Source: Cellvibrio sp. PSBB023 (GTDB taxonomy: Bacteria; Pseudomonadota; Gammaproteobacteria; Pseudomonadales; Cellvibrionaceae). Taken from it: a stretch of DNA of 64,000 nt. Shown in pieces: positions 55,985 through 64,000 of this stretch. A program made the position numbers and the translations under genes. The notes under the pieces were generated by a model that did not search any database, had not been told where the DNA came from, and saw only the letters and a program-made list of their open reading frames with translations. How positions within the stretch are numbered: the first letter of the stretch is position 1; the number at the start of each line of letters is the position of its first letter. The DNA lies in assembly GCF_002007605.1 (NCBI RefSeq), contig NZ_CP019799.1, positions 806,001-870,000 of the forward strand, read 5' to 3'.

Positions 55985-56074
55985 TGGCGGAAGGGCAGGG
56001 ATTTGAACCCTGGGTAGGCTCGCACCTACGCCGGTTTTCAAGACCGGTGCATTAAACCACTCTGCCACCCTTCC
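55985..56074 (-). tRNA. serT: tRNA-Ser (anticodon UGA)
   Basis: 90 bases including an encoded CCA. The acceptor stem pairs GGAAGGG with CCCTTCC, discriminator G; the anticodon stem-loop is CCGGT CTTGAAA ACCGG with anticodon TGA; a long variable arm typical of serine tRNA (GTAGGTGCGAGCCTAC) and a TTCAAAT T-loop follow. It reads UCN codons starting with UCA. The gene symbol is by analogy to Escherichia coli. Confidence 0.97.
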
Positions 56075-56178
56075 GAGTGGCGCAAATTATACCTGGCTTT
56101 TTATTTTGGGCAAGAGAAAAACCAAACTTTTATAGCTAAATGTTAATTTAAATTAAATTTTAAGTTTTTATTTGCTCA

Positions 56179-56208
56179 CAAAAAAGCCGAATCGTTTCCA
56201 ATTCGGCT
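56179..56208 (-). terminator. Rho-independent terminator after rne
   Basis: On the minus strand the 8-bp stem AGCCGAAT / ATTCGGCT with an 8-base loop is followed by TTTTTTGTG. It lies 21 bases past the rne stop. Confidence 0.85.
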
Positions 56209-56228
56209 CTCTGTGTGCTGTGGAGAGA

Positions 56229-59075
56229 TTATTGCTGTTCTGAATGGCTGCGCTTGTTCAGTCGCGGATCATTCGACGGTCTGCTTAATGGGCGAGGATT
56301 GTGATCAACGCTCGGTGGCAGGCTTGTGTCCAGTGCGGCAGAAATTGGGGCTTCAATGGTCTCAGTAATGATGCTGACATTGGCTACCGGCTTTGGCGCT
56401 TTGCGTGGATCGTTGCTTGCGCGAGTCGGTGCGGTACTTTCTTCGGTTGTTGCAATCACCGTTTCTGTGTGGCTTGCGTTGGCATCATTGCGTGCAGTTA
56501 CCTCTTGTTCTACGGGAGCATCAATTGCTTCCGTAGTCTCTATTGTAGTGGCCACTTCCGGCTCACTGATCTTTAGTTGAGGGGCGGTGGCTGGTGCAAT
56601 GATCTCGGTGTTGCGTGCTTCTACAGTTGCTGCTTCTGTAGCAATAACCGGTTGCTCTGGTTCTGTATGGGGGCTGCTGGTTTCACTGCTCTCATTTATA
56701 TCAGCTGATGCAATAACTTCAGTGTCAATCACATAGGCTTTTGGTTGAGAGTGTTGTGCGTGTTCAGCAATGGCGGCAGAGATTTGCTGTGCCAACTGAG
56801 CTGATTCGCTCAGCACTTTGGGTTCGCTTTGTTGATTTTCTTCCGCGTCAGTGCTCACGGGTGTGTTTTCGGCTTCCTGGGTGCGTGAGCGGCGGCGCTG
56901 TTGAGAGCGTGTGCGACGTCCTGCTGGGCGCTTGGATGGTCTTTGCTCATCGCTTTCATCAGCAGTCTCCTGGTTGTCTAGAGGCAGGTTTTCACTAGCG
57001 ATCACAGCTTCCTCGCGCACTTGTGGGCGGCGATTGTCGCGTTCAGGGCGTTGATTGCGGTTGCGTGGCTGACGCTGTTCTTCATCACCCACTTGCACGT
57101 CACGTGTGTTATCGCGTTGCTGATCACGGTTGTTGCGTGAACGGCGCTGCTCATTATTGTCACGGGTTGTGGCTTCGCGTTTTTCGGCATCTCTGGTGTT
57201 CTCGCGCTTATCTTGTTCACGACCTGATTTCACCTCTCCTGCAGCGCGGTGTTCCAGATTATCAAGGATCTCGCGATCTTCTTTGCGATCCTTATCGCGG
57301 CGATTATTGCGGCCATCGCGACGGTTGTTGCGTCCAGAGTTGCGGCGGCTATCGCGTTTGTGTTCGCGCTTGCCTTTGTTCTCTTCGCTTTTTTCACCGC
57401 TGAAAATGCTGCTGATGGACCCAATCAGGCGTGACAAGAGTCCAGGCTTTTTGACGGGCTCTGGTGCTGGCTGGCTTGGGCTGCTGGGTTGCACCAATGG
57501 CTTGGGTGCATTAATCGGTTTTGCTTTGAAATCTTCTTCGTCTGATTTGGCTTCATCGGTGTGCGCTACGATTTTGTAGCTGGTTTCCAGTGTGCCTTCA
57601 TCGTCGTCACGCAAGCGTTGAACCTCAAAGTGAGGGGTCATAAGCTCTGCGCTGGGTACAATGACTACGCGAGTGTTGTTGCGAGATTCAATGCTTGAAA
57701 TGGTTTTGCGTTTTTCATTCAGCAGGTAGGTAGCTACAGATACTGGACAAATTGCGCGAATTTCTGCGCTGCGCTCTTTTTGGGCTTCGTCTTCAACCAG
57801 GCGGAGGATTGATAGTGCCAAAGAGCGTGTGCCGCGGATGCTACCTACGCCATCACAGCGTGGGCAGATTTTGGAGTGGGTTTCGCCCAAAGAGGGGCGG
57901 AGGCGTTGGCGCGACATTTCCATCAGGCCGAAGCGTGAAATGCGGCCAATTTGCACGCGAGCACGATCCATCATGAGCGCATCGCGTACACGGTTCTCTA
58001 CTTCGCGTTGATTGCGTACAGGTTGCATGTCGATGAAGTCGATAACAATCAGGCCGCCCATGTCGCGCAAGCGCAACTGGCGGGCAATCTCGTCAGCTGC
58101 TTCCAGGTTGGTTTGCAGGGCGGTTTCTTCGATATCGCCGCCTTTTGTGGCGCGAGAAGAGTTGATGTCAATCGCAACCAGTGCTTCTGTGGCATCGATA
58201 ACAATTGAGCCTCCAGATGGCAATTTAACTTCGCGTTGGAAGGCTGTCTCAATTTGGGATTCAATCTGGTAGCGGTTAAACAGGGGGATGTCGTCCTGAT
58301 ACAGCTTTACTTTACTGCGGTAGTTAGGCATTACTTGCTGGATAAAGCCTGCCGCCAAATCAAAAGCTTCTTTGTTGTCGACAATCACTTCGCCCACGTC
58401 CTGGCGCAGATAGTCGCGGATTGCGCGAATAATAACGTTGCTTTCCTGGAACAGAAATGCGGGCGCGGGTGATGTTTTTGCGGCTGTTGCAATGGATTCC
58501 CACAGTTGCAGCAGGTAGTTAAGGTCCCATTGCAGTTCTTCAGAGCTGCGGCCCACGCCTGCAGTGCGGATAATTACACCCATGCCGTTGGGGACTTCTA
58601 CTTCGCCAAGTGCATCTTTTAATTCGGCGCGGTCTTCCCCTTCAATACGGCGGGAGATGCCGCCTGCCCGAGGGTTATTGGGCATTAAGACCAGATAGCG
58701 GCCTGCAAGGCTGATAAAGGTGGTCAGTGCTGCGCCTTTGTTGCCGCGTTCTTCTTTATCGATTTGAACGATGACTTCGGTGCCTTCTTTCAGTACGTCT
58801 TTAATCTTGATGCGGCCGTCTGAATCGCCAGAGTTTTTGGTGAAGTATTCGCGGGATATTTCTTTGAGTGGCAGGAAGCCGTGGCGCTCTGCGCCGTAGT
58901 CAACAAATGCTGCTTCGAGGCTTGGTTCTACGCGGGTAATGCGGCCTTTATAAATGTTGGACTTCTTTTGTTCACGATTGCGGTTTTCAATATCCAAATC
59001 GTAAAGCCATTGTCCATCGACCAGTGCTACACGCAACTCTTCGGGTTGAGTTGCATTGATAAGCATTCTTTTCAT
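56229..59075 (-). CDS. rne: Ribonuclease E
   Basis: Endoribonuclease for mRNA turnover and rRNA/tRNA processing. 948 residues. N-terminal catalytic half: S1 domain (about 37-120), 5' sensor and RNase H-like regions, DNase I-like domain with catalytic Asp303 ([13 protein letters not shown]) and Asp346 (LIVIDFID), the same numbering as Escherichia coli, and the Zn-link CPRC near 404. The C-terminal half (about 530-948) is low-complexity: an Arg-rich RNA-binding stretch (about 590-770) and a Glu/Ala/Thr-rich tail, the degradosome scaffold. A short PNPase-like end segment is not obvious. A very long leader lies upstream. Confidence 0.97.
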   Translation of the reverse strand: MKRMLINATQPEELRVALVDGQWLYDLDIENRNREQKKSNIYKGRITRVEPSLEAAFVDYGAERHGFLPLKEISREYFTKNSGDSDGRIKIKDVLKEGTEVIVQIDKEERGNKGAALTTFISLAGRYLVLMPNNPRAGGISRRIEGEDRAELKDALGEVEVPNGMGVIIRTAGVGRSSEELQWDLNYLLQLWESIATAAKTSPAPAFLFQESNVIIRAIRDYLRQDVGEVIVDNKEAFDLAAGFIQQVMPNYRSKVKLYQDDIPLFNRYQIESQIETAFQREVKLPSGGSIVIDATEALVAIDINSSRATKGGDIEETALQTNLEAADEIARQLRLRDMGGLIVIDFIDMQPVRNQREVENRVRDALMMDRARVQIGRISRFGLMEMSRQRLRPSLGETHSKICPRCDGVGSIRGTRSLALSILRLVEDEAQKERSAEIRAICPVSVATYLLNEKRKTISSIESRNNTRVVIVPSAELMTPHFEVQRLRDDDEGTLETSYKIVAHTDEAKSDEEDFKAKPINAPKPLVQPSSPSQPAPEPVKKPGLLSRLIGSISSIFSGEKSEENKGKREHKRDSRRNSGRNNRRDGRNNRRDKDRKEDREILDNLEHRAAGEVKSGREQDKRENTRDAEKREATTRDNNEQRRSRNNRDQQRDNTRDVQVGDEEQRQPRNRNQRPERDNRRPQVREEAVIASENLPLDNQETADESDEQRPSKRPAGRRTRSQQRRRSRTQEAENTPVSTDAEENQQSEPKVLSESAQLAQQISAAIAEHAQHSQPKAYVIDTEVIASADINESSETSSPHTEPEQPVIATEAATVEARNTEIIAPATAPQLKISEPEVATTIETTEAIDAPVEQEVTARNDANASHTETVIATTEESTAPTRASNDPRKAPKPVANVSIITETIEAPISAALDTSLPPSVDHNPRPLSRPSNDPRLNKRSHSEQQ

Positions 59076-59867
59076 GTGTTACCTAATTGTCTGTGGCGTG
59101 AGGCTGACATGACAATCATGGTTAACAAAATAATGTTCTGCGCAACCTGATGGACTAGCTCGCTACCTGAATATCCGGCTCGCGCTAGCGGTTGGAGGGG
59201 TTTACCTGTCGGCTTTGCGGCATATCGCTTTGCAGCGGCCACGCAAGCATTAATTGACCAGTTGGCCCATTTGGCTCATTCATAGTTGCCGGCACTATCC
59301 GGCTTTCCTATTTGAGGTATCAGTCGAGACGGTTTCCATCCGATGTGACTGGGTTACTCGCGCGTTAATCCAGCTTGATCAAGCTCAGGGGGAGAAGAAT
59401 CCTCGCGGCTGTTGCTTGTATCAGCGTAAGGCCTTGTGGGCCGCGCTTTGATGATCGGTAACCTTTAACCCTGACTTCGGATAGGGGGCTTCATTATGCT
59501 CACTATCCGGAATTTGCAAATAGAACTTGCTTGAGTTCAGCAAAACAAAAAACTGTTAACAATGAGTTCAACATCAGTTGACGCAGTTGTTAAAGGCAAA
59601 TGTCGAGTGTTCTCGATAGTTGCCGTTGTTTAGTTTCAATAAGGGAGTTGCACTTGTGTTTGTTTCGATGCCTCAAAAACAGGCTCCCTTGCTGTCAGCG
59701 GTATTTCCTATTGATGCGCCTAGTGTTGCGCGCTACCCGGAAACCAGCCTGTATCAGCCGCTTGACTATAGCAGCTCTGTTTGTGGGCGGCAATTAAATC
59801 AGTGTGTTAGGTGATTTTAGGTGTCTTGTGGTTTGGGTTGTTTTGCGTCTTCGAGTATCATGGTCGC
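59076..59867. promoter_or_regulatory. Divergent rne / rluC intergenic region with structured rne leader
   Basis: 792 bases without a convincing gene; two 60-65-codon frames (59254-59451, 59600-59797) have no ribosome site or family look. It holds several hairpins on the rne side: GCCGG / CCGGC with a 6-base loop at 59288-59303, the 14-base perfect palindrome AGCTTGATCAAGCT at 59372-59385, and CGGATAG / CTATCCG at 59478-59509. In Escherichia coli the rne 5' leader is about 360 bases and is cut by RNase E for autoregulation; a like role is inferred here. Both promoters should lie between about 59510 and 59860. Confidence 0.55.
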
Positions 59868-60869
59868 ATGAAAAAACACGAAAAAACGATTGCACAAACT
59901 AACGAAGGCTCGTCTCAGATCGAGGTTTCTATTGTTGAAATTGATTCTGACCAGGCTGGACAGCGGCTGGATAACTTTCTTATTGCTCGCTTGAAAGGTG
60001 TTCCTCGCTCGAAGATTTACAATGTCATTCGAAAGGGGGAGGTTAGGGTCAATAAAGGGAGGATAAAACCCGAATACAAGCTGATGGCGGGCGATTCCGT
60101 GCGGATTCCGCCCATTCGCACTGCCGAGGCAGGTACTGTGGCAAAGGCCAGTCATCAGATGATGGCATTGCTGGCAGATTCCATCCTTTTTGAGGATGAT
60201 GGATTGTTGGTTGTTAATAAGCCGCCAGGACTTGCTGTGCACGGTGGTAGTGGCATTACACTTGGGTTGATAGAGACGTTGCGCCAAATGCGCCCGGATG
60301 CCCGTCATCTTGAATTGGTGCATCGGCTTGATCGTGATACATCGGGATGCATTATGGTGGCGAAAAAGCGGAGTTATCTGCGCCATCTTCAAGCTGCATT
60401 GCGTGAAAAGTCGGCTGGTGCTGGTGGTATTCAAAAGGTGTATCAGGCATTGGTTATGGGTGAGTGGTCAAAGCGCTGCCATCGGGTTAATGCGCCGCTG
60501 TTAAAAATGGAGGTTGCTGGTGGTGAGCGGATTGTAAAGGTTCACCCGGAGGGTAAGCCCAGTTTGACCGAGTTTAAGTTGTTGCGTCGGTTTGATGGGC
60601 TGAGTCTTATAGAGGCGCGCCCTATTACTGGCAGAACTCATCAAATTCGTGTGCATGCTCAATATGCGGGGCACAGTTTGGTGGGGGATGAAAAGTATGG
60701 CGATGATCAAATTAATGCATCCATGCGTGAGCTGGGTATTAAGCGTTTGTTTTTGCATGCCTCTGCGCTGGCTTTTTACCTTCCTGAGTCTGATAAGTTA
60801 ACCAGGGTTGAGGCGCCTTTACCTCTGGATCTGGCGGCTCCCTTGGGGCGATTGCGTGTTGTTGAATGA
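59868..60869 (+). CDS. rluC: 23S rRNA pseudouridine synthase RluC
   Basis: RluA-family enzyme expected to make pseudouridines 955, 2504 and 2580 of 23S rRNA. 333 residues from ATG 59868. An N-terminal S4 domain (about 30-90; QRLDNFLIARLKGVPRSKIY) precedes the catalytic domain with HRLDRDTSG (Asp155) and RTHQIRVHAQYAGH. Residues 1-20 are extra and polar. The open frame extends to 59811 through a hydrophobic stretch without family support. Its place opposite rne is the standard arrangement. Confidence 0.95.
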   Translation: MKKHEKTIAQTNEGSSQIEVSIVEIDSDQAGQRLDNFLIARLKGVPRSKIYNVIRKGEVRVNKGRIKPEYKLMAGDSVRIPPIRTAEAGTVAKASHQMMALLADSILFEDDGLLVVNKPPGLAVHGGSGITLGLIETLRQMRPDARHLELVHRLDRDTSGCIMVAKKRSYLRHLQAALREKSAGAGGIQKVYQALVMGEWSKRCHRVNAPLLKMEVAGGERIVKVHPEGKPSLTEFKLLRRFDGLSLIEARPITGRTHQIRVHAQYAGHSLVGDEKYGDDQINASMRELGIKRLFLHASALAFYLPESDKLTRVEAPLPLDLAAPLGRLRVVE

Positions 60870-60886
60870 TTGGGTGGTAATAGGCT

Positions 60887-61534
60887 GTGCTATTTATATT
60901 TGATTGGGATGGTACCTTGAGTGATTCCATGGGCAAAATCACCAAGGCAATGCAGTTGGCTGCTCAGGATCTTGGCTGGGAGCCCTTAGCGGATAGCGTG
61001 ATCCACAATATTATCGGATTGGGTTTGCCTGAGGCTATTCATCGTTTGTATCCCGAAATTGATGCCTCTGGCCGTCAAAAATTGCGAGATGCCTATGCTG
61101 CTCGCTTTCTGGCACTGGATGAGCTGAAGCCGTCCGAGTTTTTCCCTGGGGTAATGAATACCTTGCATCAGCTAAAAGATGCAGGGCATACATTAACGGT
61201 GGCAACGGGCAAAAGCCGAAAAGGGTTGGATCGTATCTTCGGGGTGCTTGGTTTGAGCGATTTCTTTCATGCCACCCGGTGTGCAGATGAAACGGCATCG
61301 AAGCCTGATCCATTGATGCTCTCGCAGTTATTGGGTGAGTTTCAGGTTTCTGCTGCTGATGCTGTGATGATTGGTGATACTGAGTACGATATGGATATGG
61401 CCAGACGCATTAAAATGCCCCGCATTGCTGTGAGTTATGGTGCTCATCATATAGATCGGCTCCATCCTTATGAGCCTGAGCTGTGTGTTGACCGTTTTGA
61501 TCAGTTGCTATTGTGGGAGCGGTTAGGTGCGTAA
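60887..61534 (+). CDS. HAD-superfamily phosphatase, phosphoglycolate-phosphatase-like
   Basis: 215 residues from a GTG start, 17 bases after rluC. Motif I FDWDGTLSDS (Asp6 nucleophile, Asp8), motif II VATGKSRKG, motif III with KPDP, and motif IV MIGDTEYDMDMA are all present, with an alpha-helical cap domain between I and II. The substrate could be phosphoglycolate, pyrophosphate or a nucleotide. Its 3' end overlaps the convergent yceF by 34 bases. Confidence 0.88.
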   Translation: MLFIFDWDGTLSDSMGKITKAMQLAAQDLGWEPLADSVIHNIIGLGLPEAIHRLYPEIDASGRQKLRDAYAARFLALDELKPSEFFPGVMNTLHQLKDAGHTLTVATGKSRKGLDRIFGVLGLSDFFHATRCADETASKPDPLMLSQLLGEFQVSAADAVMIGDTEYDMDMARRIKMPRIAVSYGAHHIDRLHPYEPELCVDRFDQLLLWERLGA

Positions 61535-62118
61535 GTGAGTGGGTCTACTCCTTCCTTTATAAGCATGTCGGTCAGTCGGATTAGTGGCAGGCCAATCAGA
61601 ATGTTGGGGTCGTCGGTGTGAATGGACTCGAACAGTGCAATTCCAAGGCCTTCGGATTTGAAACTGCCTGCGCAGTCATAGGGCTGCTCTTTGGTTAGGT
61701 AGCTTTCGATTTGGCTTTTGCTGAGGGTTCTGAATTTCACTGTACAGCTTTCAACGCTGAGCTGGCACTGTGCCTCCTGGCTATTCAGGAGGCACAGGCT
61801 GGTGAGAAAGGTAATCTGGCGGCCTGAAAACTGCTCCAGTTGTCCAATAGCGGCATCATGATTCTGTGGCTTTCCCAAAATATTGTTTTCGTAGGTGGCA
61901 ACCTGGTCTGAGCCAATAATCAGGTGGTGTTTGTGGGTTTGTGCGAGCTTGTTGGCTTTTGCTTGTGCGAGGCGCATAACCAGTTGTCTGGCGGTTTCGC
62001 CGGGCAACGCTGCTTCGTCAATATCGGGGGATGCGCTTTCAAAGCTTACCCCCAGTTTTTGCAGCAGCTGGCGGCGATAAATGGAGCTGGAGGCGAGCAG
62101 GATCTGTAATGGTGGCAT
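61501..62118 (-). CDS. yceF: Maf-family nucleotide pyrophosphatase YceF
   Basis: House-cleaning enzyme that hydrolyses modified nucleotides, 7-methyl-GTP in the YceF subgroup. 205 residues with LLASSSIYRRQLLQKLG at the N terminus, the catalytic GSDQV and YDCAGSFKSEGLG near 145-157. A start at ATG 62118 is natural. In many gammaproteobacteria it lies between rluC and yceD as here, though inverted relative to its neighbours. Confidence 0.92.
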   Translation of the reverse strand: MPPLQILLASSSIYRRQLLQKLGVSFESASPDIDEAALPGETARQLVMRLAQAKANKLAQTHKHHLIIGSDQVATYENNILGKPQNHDAAIGQLEQFSGRQITFLTSLCLLNSQEAQCQLSVESCTVKFRTLSKSQIESYLTKEQPYDCAGSFKSEGLGIALFESIHTDDPNILIGLPLIRLTDMLIKEGVDPLTYAPNRSHNSN

Positions 62119-62210
62119 GGGGGCTCTGCTTTGTTTGGGTGGGTAAACGCAAAATAGAGGGGCAATCTTACCTCTAAGCCACTAAATAGCGCTATTTTTC
62201 CAGTTTTTCT

Positions 62211-62239
62211 TTGACAGTGGATAGTGATATCCCTATGAT
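62211..62239 (+). promoter_or_regulatory. Near-consensus sigma-70 promoter for yceD-rpmF-plsX
   Basis: TTGACA at 62211-62216, a 17-base spacer, and TATGAT at 62234-62239: six of six and five of six matches. The -10 ends nine bases before the yceD ATG, so transcription should start between about 62245 and the ATG itself and leave almost no leader. Confidence 0.85.
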
Positions 62240-62248
62240 GGCGCGCTT

Positions 62249-62782
62249 ATGTTTAAGACCACTTCTCACAAGGCTTTGCCTCGGCAAGCAGACCCCCGAA
62301 AATTCGCCCAGCAAGGTGTTTCTTTGGAGGGGTTTATCCTTACTTCTGAGCTTCCTCGTATTGTTGAGGCGACTGAAAGTAACAAGGGTGAGATTCAAGT
62401 TAAGCTTGAATTCAAACTCAGTGAAGAGGGGAAAAGGGTTGTTGTTGGACACGCTCACGCTGACATGGTTTTGATTTGTCAGCGTTGCTTGGAGCCAGTA
62501 ACGGTGCCTGTTGAAAGTGACATCTCTCTTGGAATTGTCTGGGACGAAGAGGCAGCAGCAAAGCTACCGCCACACTTTGAACCCTGGATTGCGGGAGAGG
62601 GCATGGCAGATCTCTACGATATGATCGAAGAAGAGCTGTTATTAAGTTTACCTGCAGTTGCTTACCATGAAGAGCCTTGTATCGATAGCAAGCTGTATTC
62701 AAGCGGTAAGCCTGTAGAAGTAAAAAGAGAGAAAAACCCATTTCAGGTGTTGGAACAACTAAAGAGCTCGCCGAAATCTTGA
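62249..62782 (+). CDS. yceD: 23S rRNA accumulation protein YceD (DUF177)
   Basis: 177 residues of the YceD/DUF177 family, needed for normal 23S rRNA levels. The N-terminal ADPRKFAQQGVSLEG is typical, LICQRCLEPV carries the family CxxC and DLYDMIEEELLLSLP follows. The ATG at 62249 is the only good start by family length, yet has no Shine-Dalgarno sequence and lies nine bases from the -10 box, which fits leaderless translation. rpmF follows after 40 bases. Confidence 0.93.
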   Translation: MFKTTSHKALPRQADPRKFAQQGVSLEGFILTSELPRIVEATESNKGEIQVKLEFKLSEEGKRVVVGHAHADMVLICQRCLEPVTVPVESDISLGIVWDEEAAAKLPPHFEPWIAGEGMADLYDMIEEELLLSLPAVAYHEEPCIDSKLYSSGKPVEVKREKNPFQVLEQLKSSPKS

Positions 62783-62822
62783 GGCGCCTCGGTTCCAACG
62801 AGTAAGTAAATAGGAGCAAACC

Positions 62823-63005
62823 ATGGCAGTTCAACAAAACAAAAAATCTCGTTCAAAGCGTGACATGCGTCGTTCACACGATGCCCTGACTGGCCCAACC
62901 CTGTCAGTCGACGCTACCAGCGGTGAGAAGCACCTGCGTCACCACGTGACTGCTGATGGTTTCTATCGCGGCCGTAAAGTGATTGACAAAGGCAGCAACG
63001 AGTAA
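62823..63005 (+). CDS. rpmF: 50S ribosomal protein L32
   Basis: 60 residues starting [21 protein letters not shown] and holding [21 protein letters not shown]. It has no zinc-binding Cys pairs, as in the Escherichia coli form. AGGAG lies eight bases before the ATG. Between yceD and plsX, the standard order. Confidence 0.98.
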   Translation: MAVQQNKKSRSKRDMRRSHDALTGPTLSVDATSGEKHLRHHVTADGFYRGRKVIDKGSNE

Positions 63006-63029
63006 TTTATTACTCAAGACGACTGCACC

Positions 63030-64000
63030 TTGTCGGCAAGAATTCGAATAGCGGTTGACGCTATGAGCGGGGACTTAGGTCCCCGCGTTGCTATTTCTGC
63101 GGCACAAATTTTTGTGGGCCGCTACCCTGATGTAGATTTGCTGCTTGTTGGTGATGAATCCAAGCTGCTTCCCCTGCTTTTAAAAGATAATTTCCGTCAT
63201 ACACGCGTGTCAGTGCATCATGCCGCTGATGTTATTGCTATGGGCGATGATCCATTGCTGGCGATGCGACACAAGAAAAACTCATCAATGTGGGTGGCGT
63301 TAGATCAGCTGCGTTCCGGTGCTGTGGATGCTTGTGTCAGTGCAGGTAATACCGGAGCATTGCTTGCGATCGCGCGGTTTCTGGTTAAAACGTTTCCCGG
63401 AGTTAATCGTCCTGCCATCTGCAAATCCATGCCGGTGGATGTCGGTTTTACCTATATGTTGGATTTGGGAGCTAATATTAATTGCACTGCGGAGCAGTTG
63501 TATCAGTTTGCCAAAATGGGGAATGTATTAGCTAAGTCGACCGGTCTTTTATCGCCTCGCGTTGCCTTGTTGAATATTGGTGCCGAGGAGCAAAAGGGAA
63601 CGGAGGTGCTACAACTTGCGCGGCAGTTGATTGCGGAAGACTCTGGTATTAACTGCACCGGGTTCGTTGAGGCAAATGCTATTTTTTCAGGTGCGGCAGA
63701 TGTTATTGTCTGCGATGGTTTTCATGGCAATATTGCACTCAAAGCCAGCGAGGGCGTTGCGCGCTTCATTCAGAAAAAAATTATAAAAACTGCGCGAAAA
63801 AATACGCTGAATAAAGTCTTATCCGTTCTTGCGTATCCATTGTTGCGGCAACTGCGACAAGAGCTCGATCCCTCTTCTTATAACGGTGCCAGTCTTTTGG
63901 GGTTGCAAAAAACTGTCATCAAAAGTCATGGCAATGCCAATGTAAATGCATTTTTGCATGCATTAATTGTGGCTCGCGAGCAAGTAGTGCAGAAGGTACC
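63030..64000 (+). CDS. plsX: Phosphate acyltransferase PlsX (3' end beyond the window)
   Basis: Converts acyl-ACP to acyl-phosphate for phospholipid synthesis. The frame is open to the right edge (323 codons seen of about 330-350). The conserved start region reads RIRIAVDAMSGDLGPRVA, with Ser in place of the usual Gly of DAMGGD. SAGNTGALLA and NGASLLGLQ are further family motifs. The only start that keeps the conserved IAVDAM is TTG 63030, 24 bases after rpmF; it has no strong ribosome site, and the next ATG (63061) would cut off the conserved Asp. Confidence 0.9.
   Translation, partial: MSARIRIAVDAMSGDLGPRVAISAAQIFVGRYPDVDLLLVGDESKLLPLLLKDNFRHTRVSVHHAADVIAMGDDPLLAMRHKKNSSMWVALDQLRSGAVDACVSAGNTGALLAIARFLVKTFPGVNRPAICKSMPVDVGFTYMLDLGANINCTAEQLYQFAKMGNVLAKSTGLLSPRVALLNIGAEEQKGTEVLQLARQLIAEDSGINCTGFVEANAIFSGAADVIVCDGFHGNIALKASEGVARFIQKKIIKTARKNTLNKVLSVLAYPLLRQLRQELDPSSYNGASLLGLQKTVIKSHGNANVNAFLHALIVAREQVVQKV

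Noticed and set aside
59254..59797. Two small open frames in the rne-rluC gap as genes
   Set aside because: No ribosome sites, Cys/Trp-rich random-looking composition, and overlap with leader hairpins.

Overview
The window reads as chromosomal DNA of a Gram-negative gammaproteobacterium, most likely a Cellvibrio-type member of the Cellvibrionaceae. Pointers are the gene order sdhDAB-sucAB-lpd-sucCD, the blocks yccA-tusDCBE-tRNA-Ser and rne/rluC-HAD-yceF-yceD-rpmF-plsX, many lipoproteins, a poly-serine linker behind a lipobox, and polyamine synthesis through carboxynorspermidine-type enzymes. The genus is inferred from recall, not from a search. No phage, transposase, CRISPR array or rRNA operon was seen.

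Layout. 1-10.8 kb: a TCA-cycle cluster (end of sdhD, sdhA, sdhB, sucA, sucB, lpd, sucC, sucD) with hairpin terminators after sdhB, sucB and sucD. 10.9-17.7 kb: a photolyase-family gene, then speA, a carboxynorspermidine-dehydrogenase-type gene, nspC and a SpoU RNA methylase. 17.7-20.9 kb (minus): a DoxX - ECF sigma - zinc anti-sigma - TauE/SafE operon and a lipoprotein gene. 21-27.2 kb: a DUF2788 protein, a degenerate hybrid histidine kinase, and a large ThuA / PQQ-sugar-dehydrogenase / cytochrome c lipoprotein. 27.2-34.8 kb: a long inverted repeat, fumC, uvrB, two unknown genes, a Tat-exported Gfo/Idh/MocA oxidoreductase and an RsmB-type methylase. 34.8-45.2 kb: a Ser/Thr kinase split by a frameshift, its PP2C phosphatase, a PreP-like M16 peptidase, tapT, a GIY-YIG protein, cmoM, a frameshifted GGDEF-EAL gene and a membrane DnaJ protein. 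45.4-53.6 kb: a lipoprotein metallopeptidase with a partner lipoprotein, aguA-aguB, a GGDEF protein, bcp, a short AraC-type regulator, yajC and a sodium:alanine symporter. 53.6-64 kb: tusEBCD, yccA, tRNA-Ser(UGA), rne with a long leader, rluC, a HAD phosphatase, yceF, yceD, rpmF and the start of plsX.

Genes that work together: 2-oxoglutarate to fumarate to malate (suc, sdh, fumC). Arginine to agmatine to N-carbamoylputrescine to putrescine (speA, aguA, aguB), then to spermidine through carboxyspermidine (dehydrogenase plus nspC), so a whole polyamine route lies in about 36 kb. tRNA and rRNA modification is well represented (tusBCDE, tapT, cmoM, rluC, an RsmB-type and a SpoU enzyme).

Main points for a second look: a histidine-kinase-like protein that has lost its phospho-accepting His, its ATP-site Asn and the Asp of its first receiver domain but keeps an intact last receiver; two single-base frameshifts in short homopolymers in signalling genes; a near-consensus promoter placed so close to yceD that the transcript should be leaderless; a roughly 113-base branched inverted repeat between convergent genes; and the structured rne leader. 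I saw no wholly new multi-gene defence or mobile system.
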